64,000 nucleotides of DNA from Spiroplasma endosymbiont of Clivina fossor (GCF_964031115.1 NZ_OZ035006.1:1981694-2045693); one strand, 5' to 3'. Numbered from the stretch's first letter, positions 23,293-36,000 are shown. Numbers and translations are program-made. Notes: generated by a model from the sequence alone, not told the origin.

Positions 23293-23332
23293 TTTTTATG
23301 CTAAAATAAATTAATAAAATAGGAGTAAAAAA

Positions 23333-23788
23333 ATGCCACATATTAAATATATGAAAGTAGCCATATCCCTTGCTAAAATCGCATATCAAAATGGTGATGT
23401 TCCAGTTGGAGCAGTAATTGTTGATCCGAATGGTATTATTATTGGTCAAGGTTATAACTCGAAAGAAGTTAATAATAATCCGTTGGAGCATGCGGAAATG
23501 ATTGCTATCGCTAATGCTGCTAAAACATTAGGTCAATGAAGACTAAATGATTGCGTTTTATACTCAACTTTAGAACCGTGTTTAATGTGTACAGGAGCGA
23601 TTTTACAGTCGCGAATAAAAAAAGTTTTTTTTGCTGTTAGTGACCCTAAGTTTGGCACTGTTGTTTCACAAAATCAATTATTAGATAAAAATAAGTTTAA
23701 TCATCAGGCTTCATATGATGAAGGGTTATTAGAATTGCCAGTAAAACAAATTTTACAAAGGTTTTTTCAAGAAGTTCGTAAAAATTAA
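23333..23788 (+). CDS. tadA: tRNA-specific adenosine deaminase
   Basis: Deaminates the wobble adenosine of tRNA-Arg(ACG) to inosine. The 151-residue protein carries both zinc signatures of the cytidine deaminase fold: HAEMIAI (His and catalytic Glu, about residue 53) and EPCLMCTGA (two Cys ligands, about 83-88). DPKFGTVVS matches the family. A TGA-coded Trp occurs in QWRLNDC. GGAG ribosome site stands 7 bases before ATG. Lies between the SRP RNA and dnaX, the conserved Firmicutes neighbourhood. Confidence 0.93.
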
Positions 23789-23881
23789 TAATAATTGTAA
23801 ATAAAATTTTTTTGACTGCCATAATATTATATAATTTTATTGAGACTATAATCTTAATAAGTATAAAGGGTGGATTACTAA

Positions 23882-25699
23882 ATGAAATATTTAACGCTAT
23901 ATCGAAAATATCGTCCCAATAAATTTAGCAAAATTATTGGTCAAAATCAAATTGTAACTTCGTTACAAAATGCAATTATTAATGATAAATTTAGTCATGC
24001 TTATTTGCTTTGTGGACCAAGAGGGGTTGGTAAAACTTCAATTGCTAAAGTCTTTGCTAAAACTGTTAATTGTTTAAAAATAATTAATGGTGAAGCTTGT
24101 AATGAATGTTACATTTGTGAAAGTTTTAATAATAATTCTTGTCTTGATTTATTAGAAATTGATGGTGCTTCAAATAATGGTGTTGATGAAATTAGAGAAT
24201 TAAAAGAAAAAATTTCGTTATTACCATCCCTTTGTAAATATAAGGTATATATCATTGATGAAGTTCATATGTTAACGATTAGTGCTTTTAATGCTTTATT
24301 AAAAACATTAGAAGAACCACCACGACATGCGATTTTTATTTTAGCAACGACAGAAGTATATAAAATTCCTTTAACAATTGTTTCTCGTTGTCAAAAATTT
24401 GATTTTAAATTAGTTAATAAAAATAATTTAGTGCAAAATTTAATAACAGTGTTAGAACAAGAACAAATTCCTTATGAAAAAGATGGTTTAGAACAAATTG
24501 CGCTTTTAAGTTCAGGAGCGGTTCGTGATTCATTAAGTATTTTAGAACAAATAATTGCTTATAATCGTGAAGTTGTTAATTTAGCAAGTGTTAATATGCT
24601 TTTTATGATTCCAAGTAAAGCTGAAAAAATTGCGTTTTTGTTAGACATTATTAATAATAAGACATTAAAAGTTTTGCAAACTATTAATAATTTTCTTCAA
24701 GTTGGTGTTGATATTAATAATTTAACAATTGATTTAATTAATATTTGTAAAGAAATTATTATTTATAAAGGTACTACTAATAAAGAAATATTGATGATTT
24801 TAGATCCTGATGATTCGTTTCCGTTTAGTATTTTGACACAAGAACAATTATTAAAAATTATTGAAAATTACTTAGAGGCGTTAAATAATTATCGTTTTAG
24901 TAACAACGCAATAATGTATTTTGAAATTGCTTCGTTTAAAAATATGAATTACTTTCAAAATATGGCTTCAATAGTAACGACTGAGGTTAGTCATCCTGAT
25001 GAAATAATTACTACTGTCGAAAGCCAGCAAGTTGACAATAAAAAAGAATCATTAACATTAAATGATTCGGAGTTAGTAGTAGCGATTGATGATTTAAAAC
25101 AAGAGACCAATAAGATAATTATACCACAAAATGATGGTGAAAACCAAGATGAAAAAGATGAAAATGTTTCTGAAACTAATAATATTAGTGTTATTAATAA
25201 ACCTTTTATTTGAGAAATGATGGATTATCTTAATGTTTTATTGCAAGCTGATAAGTATTTAAGAACAGAATATAGTAATCGTTGAAATTTGATTAATGAG
25301 TATTTAACTCATAGTTCGTTTCAGAAGATTGCTAAAATGTTAGTTGATACAACAATTGTCGCTGCCATGAAGGGGGCAATTATTTTATCTTGTCCTATTG
25401 AACGCCAAGCAACAATTATTAATAATTATAGTTTTACTAAAAATATGCAAGAATTTTTAAAAGATATTTTGGTTACGAAAAATTTAATTATTATGGCGGT
25501 TCATACGCCAGAATTAGCATATATTCGCCAAGAATATTATCAATTACGAATTGCTAATAAGTTACCAACGCCATATGGGCTTAATTTTAAAGATTATTAT
25601 CGTCAAGAAGAAGATATTATTGTCAAAGAGAAGTTATTAGATAATTCAGTTTATCAAACGGTGCAAGAATTATTTGATAATATTATCTTAATTGACTAA
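23882..25699 (+). CDS. dnaX: DNA polymerase III subunits gamma/tau
   Basis: Clamp-loader ATPase of the replicative polymerase, 605 residues. N-terminal start YRKYRPNKFSKIIGQ, Walker A GPRGVGKTS (about residues 44-52), four-cysteine zinc module (C64 to C79 region, ACNECYICES), Walker B IIDEVHML, sensor SRCQKFDFK and SGAVRDSLSILEQ. The C-terminal half is less conserved and Asn/Lys-rich, with a tau-like end domain (WEMMDYLNVLL). Three Trp codons are TGA. recR follows after 20 bases. No frameshift element for a short gamma form was noticed. Confidence 0.93.
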
Positions 25700-25719
25700 T
25701 TTAAAGGAGAATCAAGTAA

Positions 25720-26340
25720 ATGACAATGCAATATCCTGAAGTTTTAGAAAAGTTAGTTGATATTTTAAAAAAAATTCCAGCAATAGGAAAAAAGAATGCT
25801 GAACGGATGGTTTTACAAATATTTTTGCAAAAATCGGATTTTATTAATAGCTTAGTTACCACATTACAAGAAGTGCGAGACTCATTAATATTATGTAGGC
25901 AATGCAATAATATTTAGTAATGAAAAAATATGTACGATTTGTCAAGATACGAAAAGGGAACAAAATGTTCTTTGCATTGTCTTTGCATTGTTAGTAATTG
26001 GCAAGATTTATGAACATTAGAAAATCATCAAGTATTTAATGGCACGTATCATATTTTGATGCAAGAAATTGATTTACAAAAAGGTATTTCACCAAATGAT
26101 TTATCTTTAGATTTATTGTTAACTCGTGTTAGTAATAAAAAGTGACAAGAAATAATTATTGCTACTAGTCCAACAATTAATGGGGAATTAACAGCGCAAT
26201 ATATTAATGAATTATTAAAAAATTATTCTGATGTTTCAATTACTAGAATTGCTCACCGTTTACCAGTAGGAGCAACAATTCATTATGCTGATCAGTTTAC
26301 ATTAAAAAAATCATTAGAAGGTAGAAAAAAATTATCGTAA
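25720..26340 (+). pseudogene. recR: recombination protein RecR, two frameshifts
   Basis: RecR acts with RecO in loading RecA at gaps. The N-terminus (KIPAIGKKNAERMVLQIF, helix-hairpin-helix) and half of the Cys4 zinc finger (LCRQC) are in the first frame, which stops at 25917 because about two bases are missing in ATATTTAGTAATG. The second frame continues (SNEKICTICQDTKREQNVLC) and is broken again by an exact 11-bp duplication CTTTGCATTGT at 25970-25991. The TOPRIM-like rest (KKWQEIIIATSPTINGE, RLPVGATIHYADQ) ends at 26340. The gene keeps its operon position between dnaX and tmk, so loss is recent. Confidence 0.85.
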
Positions 26341-26355
26341 GGAGAAATTAAAATT

Positions 26356-27012
26356 GTGAATTCAAAACCATTTTTTATATCATTAGAAGGAACTGAAGGT
26401 TCGGGAAAAACAACTGTTGGGCAAATGCTAAAAGAAAAATTACGTCAAGAAAATTATGATGTAATTTTAACTCGTGAACCAGGAGGAGTAAAAATTTCGG
26501 AACAAATTCGAGAAATTATTTTAGATAAAGGAAATTCCGAAATGGATAAATGAACGGAAGCCTTGTTGTATATTGCTGCTAGAAGGCAACATACGGTTGA
26601 AGTTATTTTACCAGCATTGCAAGATAATAAAATTGTTATTTGTGATCGTTTTATTGATTCCACCTCAGCTTATCAAGGTTTAGGTCGTGGTTTAGGAATT
26701 ATAACTTTAAATGATATTCAAAATACTATTATTGGTAATGCCAAACCGGACTTAACAATTTTTTTTGATCTTGAACCAGAAATTGGTTTAAAACGGATTA
26801 AAGATTTTAGAACGATGTCAGAATTAAATCGCTTGGATTTAGAACAATTAGACTTTCATCAAAAGGTTTATGAAGGATATCGAATTTTACTTAGTCAGAA
26901 TCCGCAACGCATTAAAGCAATTAATGCTAAACCAGATATAAAAATTGTTTTTGAACAAGTGTGAGTTTTAGTACAAAAGCATTTGCTTACTTTAAATATG
27001 AATGTTAATTAG
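26356..27012 (+). CDS. tmk: thymidylate kinase
   Basis: Phosphorylates dTMP to dTDP. The 218-residue protein begins [17 protein letters not shown] with the P-loop at about residues 12-19, then the DRF-type motif ([21 protein letters not shown]) that contacts the sugar and the TREPGG substrate loop. The LID is short, [14 protein letters not shown] start is preceded by AAGGAG. Trp codons at 26551 and 26963 are TGA. It follows broken recR by 15 bases in the conserved dnaX-recR-tmk-holB series. Confidence 0.93.
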
Positions 27013-27060
27013 TTAATCATTACAAATTTTATTCCTATTTACTTTTTATTTAAAACTATT

Positions 27061-27509
27061 GGTCGCGTTTAGTTTTCTTAGGTATTTTTGAAAAAAGAAA
27101 AAATAATCTTTAATTTTATAGATAAGTATTGATATTTCAATAAAACCTTGATTTTGCTGGGTTTTTAGTAAAACCGTGTTTTTACAAATCCCTATATTTA
27201 ATAAGGGTTTTTTACCCTGTCAATACTTATCTTTAAAATTAGAAAAAATAATCATTTACTATAAATTATTTTAATATGCAAATTAAGTATATATTTCTTA
27301 TGTATGATTTTTGTTGTAAAAAATTATTTTAATGTTGTTTTTATAAGCATTTTACTTAGTTTTTATAACCTTTTATTAAGATTATGTTTGTTAATAGTAA
27401 ATATTTTGTTTTATTACTTATTTTTCAAATAAAACGATAATTAAATTGTAGTTACTTTTCTTTCAAAATTAATCAAATATTTTCCCACCTAACAAAACTT
27501 TACGCGTCC
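27061..27509. repeat. MITE-like repeat, long family, copy 2 (inverted), with nested insert
   Basis: Reverse orientation of the repeat at 6906: begins GGTCGCGTTTAGTTTTCTTA and ends TAACAAAACTTTACGCGTCC. A 132-bp insert (27109-27240) splits it near the first end. It separates tmk from holB and lies 20 bases from the holB start. Confidence 0.75.
27109..27240. repeat. nested 132-bp element inside the MITE-like repeat
   Basis: Flanked on both sides by AGAAAAAATAATC (27096-27108 and 27241-27253), which is single in the other copies, so it is a target duplication. The insert has inverted ends with common core AGATAAGTATTGA and holds no gene. It contains a small hairpin near AAGGGTTTTTTACCC. Confidence 0.7.
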
Positions 27510-27529
27510 AAACTTAATCAAACTATTTA

Positions 27530-28504
27530 ATGGAGTCAAATACACGAATGTTGAATGTTAATATGTTATCAAAAAAATTTATTAGGATAATTGAAAATTA
27601 TTTAATTAATAATATGTTTCCGCATTCGTTAATTATTGCTAGTAATAGTGATGAAATTAATTATCAGTCAGCAATATATTTAACTTGTCGCTTAGTATGT
27701 GAAGATATTAATTGGTGTGAGGGAAAATGTAATAATTGTCAACGCGTCATTAGTAATAGTTATCCTGATTTTGTTATTTTAAATTTATGTTCTGAAAAAT
27801 TAAAAAAAGAAATGATTCGTGAAATTATTAGTAAATTTAGTTTGTCTTCGTTAGAAATAACAAATAAAAAGATTTATTTAATTCAAAATATTGAAGATGG
27901 TAGTTTGGAAGCTAATAATAGTTTGTTGAAATTTTTAGAAGAACCACCAATTAACACGTATGCTATTATTACTAGTAAAAGTATTAATCGTGTTTTACCA
28001 ACAATTATTTCACGCAGTCAAGTTTTAACATTATTACCAATTGATTTTGAGATAGTGACAACAAAACTTATTAATGAATGAAAAGTTGCTTTTGAGGATG
28101 CTAAGCTAATAAGTAATTGTTTTTCTGATTGAAATGAAATTGTTGCGAATGTGGATTATGCTAAATTTTTGGAAATCAAATTGCTAGCATTGGATTTTAT
28201 TACTAATTTTATTAATGATAATAATGAAGATAATTACTTATTGTCTAATAAAATTAATAAATTAGAGAAAAATTATTTATCTTTATTTTGAAAATTAATA
28301 ATTTTAATAATGAAAGATAGTTTTTTAGAATTTCCACAATATTTTATTACGCAACAAAAATTTATTAAGGAAGTTACTAACAAAATTGCTAATAAACAAA
28401 ATTATTTTTTAACGATAATTTATGAATGTTTAGAAAGATTAAAGTTTCCTGTTAATAAAAATTTACTTGTTGATTACTTTATAATTATGATGTTAAAAAT
28501 TTAA
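27530..28504 (+). CDS. holB: DNA polymerase III subunit delta'
   Basis: Clamp-loader subunit partner of DnaX, 324 residues. It has the AAA+ fold without a functional Walker A, as expected for delta'. Recognisable are FPHSLIIAS near the start, a cysteine module (CEGKCNNCQR, about residues 63-73), SYPDFVIL, NSLLKFLEEPP and TIISRSQVLTLLP. The start is uncertain: the first ATG (27530) has no clear Shine-Dalgarno because a MITE-like repeat ends 20 bases upstream; ATG 27548 is an alternative. Followed by tilS after 13 bases. Confidence 0.88.
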
Positions 28505-28517
28505 AAATGGAGTTACT

Positions 28518-29774
28518 ATGAAAAAATTTTATGAAAGTCTTGATATTCAAGAAAAATATTTATTAGGAATTTCTGGCGGGACTGATAGTATGTTTTTGCT
28601 AGATAATTTGTATCAAGCAGGATTTAAAATTTTTGTTGTTCATATTAATTATCAAAAAAGAACTAATAGTGGGCAAGATGAATTAATTGTTGTTAATTAT
28701 TGTTTAAAAAATAATATTGAATATGCGGTTTTACGAGTAAAACCGGAACAATATCGGAAAGAAAATTTTCAAAATCAAGCTCGAAAAATTCGTTATGATT
28801 TTTTTATGAAAATAGCAAAAAAACAAAAGATTTTTAATCTTGTTATTGCTCATCAATTTAATGACTTATTAGAAACTTATTTATTGCAAAAACAAAGAAA
28901 AAGTTTAGTTTCCTATTATGGTTTACCTTTTAAGCGAAAAATTAAAAATTTAACAGTTTTTCGTCCAATGTTAGCAGTAAAAAAACAAATGATTCTTGAT
29001 TATTTAGAAAAAAACCAATTAAATTTTCAAGTTGATGCTACTAATGAATTGGATATTTATGTGCGCAATGTTATTCGGAAAAAAATTGCTTGTTTTTCAA
29101 AACTTGAAATTAATAATTTATTACAAGAAATTAATGCGAAAAATATTCTTTTAAAGGAAGAACAACAAAAAATAAGAAAATTATTAGTGTTAATGACAAT
29201 TGGTGATAAAATTAATTACAAGTCGTTTTTATTATTGGAAGAAAAATGACAACAAAAGTTAATTTATCAATATTTATTAACAATTGATGATGAATTAATA
29301 ACTAAAAATTATTTAAAAAAAATTTTAAATAGTGTCCTTAAAAGTAATAAGCCAAATATTCATATTAAATTAAATGATCAATGAATTTTTATTAAAGAAT
29401 ATGAATTTATATATTTAAGTAAACCAATTATTAAGGATAATTATTGTTATACAATTACTAACTTAAAAAATTTTAAAAGTCGTTATTTAGTATTAAAATT
29501 AAAAAATAATGGTAATATTAAAGGAATGGGATTTTTTGTTGCTAATGATGAGTTTCCGATTTATGTTAAGTGTAATGCGTCTAATGAAAAAATTAAAACT
29601 AAGAATGGTACCCAAAAAATTAATCGGTTATTTATTAACAATAGAATTAGTTTTCAGCAAAGAATTAATTGACCAGTAATATATAATTGTCATCAACAAT
29701 TAATTGCGATTCCAATGTTGGCTGTTGATGCTAATCATTTGGAAAACAAAAGTAATTGATTTATGTTAAAATAA
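28518..29774 (+). CDS. tilS: tRNA(Ile)-lysidine synthase
   Basis: Converts the CAU anticodon cytidine of a tRNA-Ile to lysidine so that it reads AUA, an essential task in AT-rich genomes. The 418-residue protein has the ATP pyrophosphatase P-loop GISGGTDSM (about residues 17-25), then HINYQKRTNSGQDE and AHQFNDLLETYLLQK, all hallmarks. The C-terminal domain is divergent. TGA codes Trp repeatedly in the second half. holB is upstream and ftsH downstream, as in Bacillus-type order (tilS-hpt-ftsH) with hpt absent. Confidence 0.9.
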
Positions 29775-29803
29775 GTTAGTAACTATGAAGAGAGGAAAAG
29801 ATT

Positions 29804-31783
29804 GTGCAAAATCGTAAAAGAAATTTAGGTTTTATTTTTATTACTTTACTGTTCGCATTATTATTAGGGATTCTAATATGATACTTTTTAAAAGGTGGTT
29901 ATGAGTATCCTGATTTTAATGACCTTAAAATTTGACTTAACGAAGGTAAAATTAAAGACCAAAATATTACTGCTGTTAGTTGAAAAATGGGTCAATCATT
30001 AGGAAATTATACATTATTTGGAACTTTTAAGTTAGGCAATGGGCAACGCTATCAATTTCAAATGGTTTTAGTTGATTCAATGTGAAAAACAGTTAATGCC
30101 TTGCTTAACGGTGAAGAAGTAAGCAGTATTTTTAAAGGTAAATTACCAACGGTATATAATCCTAATGAAGCACGTCTTTGAACTGAATTATTGCGAATGT
30201 TACCTTTCTTATTATTAATTGGAGCAACAATATTTCTTACTTTAAGAATGATGCGTTCTCCTGGCGGTGGCGGCGGAATGAATCCGTTTTCAATGGGGAA
30301 AAATAAAGCGCGCCAAACAGAATCAAAAGTTAGATTTACTGATGTGGCGGGAATAAATGAAGAAAAGCAAGAATTAGTGGAAATTGTTGATTATTTAAAA
30401 AATCCGACAAGATATGCACAAATGGGGGCAAGAACACCCAAAGGGGTTTTGTTAGAAGGTCCTCCGGGGACAGGAAAAACCTTGTTAGCAAAAGCAGTAG
30501 CTGGTGAAGCTAATGTTCCTTTCTTTTCAATTTCTGGTTCGGAATTTGAAGAGATGTTTGTTGGTGTGGGTGCATCACGGGTTAGAGAATTATTTAATAA
30601 TGCGAAAAAAAGTTCGCCATGTATTATTTTTATTGATGAAATTGATGCTGTGGGAAGAAAACGCTCATTGTCAATGGGATCAGGAGCTGGTGAACAAACT
30701 TTAAACCAATTATTAGTGGAAATGGATGGTTTTGAGACGAATGCTGGTGTTATTATCATTGCAGCAACTAATCGTGTTGATGTTTTAGATCCAGCCCTTT
30801 TAAGACCAGGGAGGTTTGATCGTACGATTCAACTATCATTGCCAGATATTCGTGAACGGGAAGCAATTTTGCGACTCCATGCTCGTAATAAGAATTTATC
30901 ACCTAAAATTGCTTTTAATCGGATTGCTGACCGAACCCCAGGATTTAGTGGTGCCCAATTGGAAAATGTGCTTAATGAAGCGACATTATTAGCGGTGCGA
31001 AAGCGAAAAACTGTTATTGATTTAGCTGATATTGATGAGGCTATTGACCGTGTTGTTGGTGGACCTGCTAAAACTTCCAGAACAATTACGGAAAATGATA
31101 AGCAAGTGGTTTCTTATCATGAGGCGGGACATGCTTTAATTGGGTTAAAATTAAGACATGCATCTAAAGTTCAAAAAGTAACAATTATTCCTCGTGGAAA
31201 TGCGGGTGGTTATACGATTATGACACCAAAAGAAGAAAGTTTTTTACATTCCCGCGATAATCTTTTGGCAACGATTACGGGTTATTTAGGTGGAAGAGCA
31301 TCAGAGGAATTAATTTTTGGTGCTGAAAAAATTACTACAGGAGCGCATGATGATTTAGAAAAGGCAACTAATATTGCCCGCCGAATGGTTGTTGAGTTTG
31401 GAATGTCTGATTTGGGAATGCGACAATTTGAAAGTGTGAAAGATGAGTATATGGGTGTTAATAGTGCTAATAAATTTTCTGATGATATTGCGCAAAAAAT
31501 TGATGCTGAAATTAATAAATTTTTGGATGAATGTTATCTGGAAGCAAAAAAAGTAATTAAGGAGCATCGTAATATTTTAGATTTAATTGCTGAATCGTTA
31601 AGAGTTTTAGAAACAATTACTGCTGAACAAATTGAATATATTGATGAAAATGAAAAGTTACCACCAGATGTGGTAGCTGCTAAAAAAACTCAAGAAGAAT
31701 TTCGTGAAAAAGAACTTCGTGGTGATGTTATTGAAGCAAAACCTAAAGGGAGAAATTCTGATATTTTATCATCAGATACTTAA
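29804..31783 (+). CDS. ftsH: ATP-dependent zinc metalloprotease FtsH
   Basis: Membrane-bound AAA protease degrading misfolded and regulatory proteins; 659 residues. Two N-terminal transmembrane helices (about residues 8-28 and 127-146) flank an external domain. Cytosolic AAA part: Walker [12 protein letters not shown], Walker [12 protein letters not shown], second region of homology [20 protein letters not shown]. Protease: HEAGH zinc motif, with the third ligand Asp in [15 protein letters not shown] 29804 was chosen since GAGAGGAAAAG stands upstream; the protein begins with basic residues then the first helix. A MITE-like repeat follows 12 bases after the stop. Confidence 0.94.
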
Positions 31784-31794
31784 AACTGATAATA

Positions 31795-32075
31795 GGGCGC
31801 GTAAAGTTTTGTTAGGCGGGAAAATATTTGATTAATTTTGAAAGAAAAGTAACTACAATTTAATTATCGTTTTATTTGAAAAATAAGTAATAAAACAAAA
31901 TATTTACTATTAACAAACATAATCTTAATAAAAGGTTATAAAAACTAAGTAAAATAATTTTTTACAACAAAAATCATACATAAGAAATATATACTTAATT
32001 TGCATATTAAAATAATTTATAGTAAATGATTATTTTTTCTTTTTTCAAAAATACCTAAGAAAACTAAACGCGACC
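31795..32075. repeat. 281-bp MITE-like repeat, long family, copy 3
   Basis: Same orientation as copy 1 (6906), beginning GGGCGCGTAAAGTTTTGTTA and ending CTAAACGCGACC. Relative to copy 1 it lacks some 20 internal bases (around AATGCTTATAAAAACAACA). Inserted between ftsH and the ABC transporter genes. Confidence 0.75.
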
Positions 32076-32109
32076 ATGATAAAGATAAAGAAGATAAATA
32101 ATAATTCAG

Positions 32110-32118
32110 TGGTATAAT
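32110..32118 (+). promoter_or_regulatory. extended -10 promoter of the ABC transporter operon
   Basis: TGGTATAAT, the same extended -10 box as before gyrB, 25 bases ahead of the ATG. Confidence 0.5.
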
Positions 32119-32142
32119 TAGAAAAAGTTGGGAGTAAGTGTA

Positions 32143-33045
32143 ATGGCAAAAAAGCGATCTTCAAAAAAAACGGAAAATGATAAGAGTATTATTTCATTAG
32201 AAAATAATAAAGCACTTTTAACAACGATTAAAGAAAATTTAAAGTTACAAAAGAAGATGACTAAAGCTTGTTCCAAAAGAATTTTAAAAGGTGAAATTAT
32301 TTCTACCTTAGGTTATAAACCGGATTTAAAGAAATTTATTATTGAATTGCATAATGTAGAAAAATCTTATGTAATGGGAGAAATTGAATATAAAGTTTTA
32401 AAAGGGATTGATTTAAAAATTAGTCGTGGTGAATTTGTTGTTATCTTAGGACCTAGTGGTAGTGGGAAAACAACATTATTAAATATTATTTCTGGTTTAG
32501 ATAAAGCTTCAACTGGTGATGTTTTTGTTGATGGTCATAACTTAACATTATTAAAAAATCGTCATTTAACTGATTTTCGTTGTAATTATGTTGGGTTTGT
32601 TTTTCAAAATTATAATTTATTAGATACTTTAAGTGCTAAAGAAAATGCTGAAGTTGGGGAAAACTTAGCTAAAAATAAAAAGCGGGTAATGACATTGGAA
32701 GAAATTTTTGTATCAATTGGTATGTCAGCAGAAATGGATAAAAAGCCTTCGCAATTATCTGGGGGTCAACAGCAAAGAGTTTCAATTGCGAGAGCAATTG
32801 CTAAAAATCCTTCAATTTTGTTTTGTGATGAACCAACAGGGGCTTTGGATGAAGAAATGGGACGAAAAGTTTTAGAAATTTTGTTAGATATTAATAAAAA
32901 AGAAAAAACAACGATTGTTACTGTTACTCATAATCCTAATATTGCTCAGTTAGCAGATATTGTTATTCATGTGAGAAATGGTATTATTGATGAATTAAAA
33001 GTTAATAAAGGCCCTAAAAAACCTAAAGATATAAAATGAGCTTAA
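32143..33045 (+). CDS. ABC transporter ATP-binding protein (MacB/LolD type)
   Basis: Energises the permeases encoded next. 300 residues: a basic N-terminal extension of about 70 residues, then the ATPase with Walker A LGPSGSGKTTLLN, Q-loop FVFQNYNLLD, signature LSGGQQQRVSIARA, Walker B ILFCDEPTGALD and switch His in TVTHN. This subclass pairs with FtsX-like permeases that export or release lipoproteins, peptides or toxins (MacB, LolCDE, bacitracin-type). ATG 32143 follows TTGGGAG. The gene ends with TGA-coded Trp then Ala. Permease genes follow at 51 bases. Confidence 0.9.
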
Positions 33046-33095
33046 TAAAATTGTATTAATAAAACAGTTACTAATTCAAGGAGTGAAAAAAAACA

Positions 33096-36000
33096 ATGTT
33101 GCTTCTCTTTATTAACGGATTACGATCAATTAATAAAAAATGAGTGCAGTTTTTTGGACTAATTGTGTTGATATTTTTATCAGTAACTGTTTTTTCTGGT
33201 ATTAATCAATCTAATCGTGAGTTGTTAAGAAGTTTTAGTATTTTGCTAGATAAAGGTAATTCACACCATTTTTCTTTTTATCCGCTTAATCAAATGACTT
33301 TGCAAAATCGTGAAGCAACAATTAATAAATTTTCTGAACAATTTATGGAATATAAAAAAAATAATGTTAATAAGAATTTTGCTAGTAATGATGTAGCAAT
33401 GATTTCATTTTTAATTACTGAACATTTTCAGGAAAGATTTTCTTATCGCTTAGGAGTGCGGAGCTTATACGCTAAAACTACTAATTATCGTAATAAAGAT
33501 TTAAATTATACTTTAGTGTTAGCTGATTATTATCAGCATTTAATTGAAAATAATCGTAATCGCAAAGATATGAATAAAGTAATTATTACTGAGGGGCGAA
33601 AACCAATTGCTAGTAATGAAGTTATTATTTTTAAGCAGTTTGCTGTGGCAAATAATTTGAAAATTTATGATGGAAAAAATATTAATAATCCGCAATTTTA
33701 TTTGCCAGGTGTTGGTGATGTTAATAATTTAGCAGTTACAGGATTACGAATTGTTGGTTATGGGATGACGCCTGATTATGTTGTTCCGATTGGAATTATG
33801 AAAAGTACGATAACAATTCCTGAGTTTGCTACGCAAACATTTGTTTATATGCAACCATTTAAATTTCGACAATTAGCTATTAATAAGTCATTAATTCAAG
33901 AGCATTATTATGGACAGTTTAATTCTGGTTATGAGTGGAATAATATTAGGAAGAATGAATATTTGCAGTTAGAAAAGCAATTTAATGAATTAATAGGGAC
34001 AAAAATTAATTATAAAGCAATTGCTAGTTTAGAAACAAATGATACGGTAAAACCATTATTTATTCAGTCACGAACGAATGGTGTAATTTCAACAACATTT
34101 TTATTTTTAATTTTATTAATTGTTTTTGTAATTATTATTTTTCTTGTTAAAAAAGATATTAATGATGAAAAAATCCATATTGGATTGTTAAAAGCAATAG
34201 GATATCGTGATTGAAAAATTAGTTTTAGTTTTTTAGGAGTAATTAGTTTTTCAAGTATTGTGGGGTCGTTTTTAGGTTATGGAGCTAGTTTATTTGTGCA
34301 ATATTTGTTATCAATGGTGTATATTAATCATATTCAGTTACCATTATCTTATATTACTTTTGATTGAGTAATTTTCTTAATTGTTTCGTTAGGACCGTTA
34401 CTTTTTTTACTAATGATTACTTATATTTTTGCGAATGTATTTTTAAAAAAACCACCGTTAGTATTATTAACTCCTAATATTTCACCACAAATAAATGGTA
34501 TTAAGTTGTTTTTTTTAAGATTAGGTTCATTTGCACCGTTTAAATTTAAAGTTTCATTTTCATTAGTTATTAAATCATTTAGTCGGGTTGTTGTTGTTAT
34601 TATTGCAATGATTTCAACAACAATTCTGTTAATGTTTGTTTTTGTAACTTCAACAGTTGTTAATGATTCAATTAATAAGTCTTTTTCGCCGATAAATTAT
34701 CATTATAATTATTTTTATGATAGTAGTTTTTTACTGCAAAATGATAAAAAATCTTTTAAGTATCCTTTTGTTAAAGTAGAAGAAATTAACATTAAAAAAA
34801 CAAAACTTGGTTTGTTTGACTTATTAATGTTATATGGTGATAATAAATTACAATTAGAAACAATTTTTAAGGATTATTATCTTCCTGCTCCGTTATTAGA
34901 TTTAATATATAGTCAATTAAATGGGTTTATTAGTAAAATTGAAAATAGTCCTGTTAGTGAACAAGAAGCAATATATGATAAATTAACAATGGCAATTAAT
35001 AACTTATTTTCTTTTAAAGAAAGTGTTACCGTTCAGCAAACACAAATGGTTATTAAAAATTGATTTATTTTACGGGAATTAGCGGATCTTTCAAAAACAA
35101 CTAAAACTGATAATGAGGGTAATATTAGAAAAGTAATTACAACAAATATTGGTTTTGATTTTGTTCCTTATCAAGAAGATAATGAGTTACCATATTTGTT
35201 GCTTCTTGGTGAAGCTGTTAGTAACAATAAAGCATTAGGAAGTTTGATGATTCATAGTGTTGATTTTGAACATCACAAAGCGTTTTTAAAATTAGAAGAT
35301 GAGAATGAAAATAATTTGTATCCATTATTAGAACAAAAATTAGCCAATTGAAATGAAGTTAAAGATATTAATGAACCAATACCATTAGTAATTAATTCAG
35401 TAATGGCAACTTTGCATGATTTAACCGTTGCTGATTATTTTGTAATTGAGTTTAAATATAATGATACTATCCAAAAAGTAAATTTTAAAATTGTTGGGAT
35501 TGCTGATTTTTATCAAAATTTTTATGCATATGCACCACTTGATGCGATGCGTTTTGTCTTTGGTTTGGATAATAATTCTTATAATGCTAAATATTCACAA
35601 CAAGATAGTTTAGAGGTTCAAGATTGAATAACTTTAAGAACTGATGGTAATAATAATTTGCAAGGTTTAAAACCATTGTTAAATTCATTATTGGATATGA
35701 GTGCTGTTAAGCAAATTGCTTTGAAATATAACAATATAATTGCAATCATAATTGCAATTATAATATTTTTTGCAACGACAATTTCTGTGGTTATTTTAGT
35801 AATGATTACTAATATTGTTATTACTGAAAATAAGAAGATGATTATTGTTTTTCAAACTTTAGGTTATAAAATTCATGAAGTGTCAAATATTATTATGAGT
35901 GCCTATATTCCAACGATTATTATTGCATTTTTAGTTGGAGTGCCGATAAGTATTATTATTTTAAAAGAATTATTTATCTTTGTTGCGAAATTAACTGAAT

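Noticed and set aside
23192..23491. Minus-strand frame of 99 codons over the SRP RNA and tadA start
   Set aside because: Overlaps a clear RNA gene and the conserved tadA on the other strand; no ribosome site or family resemblance.
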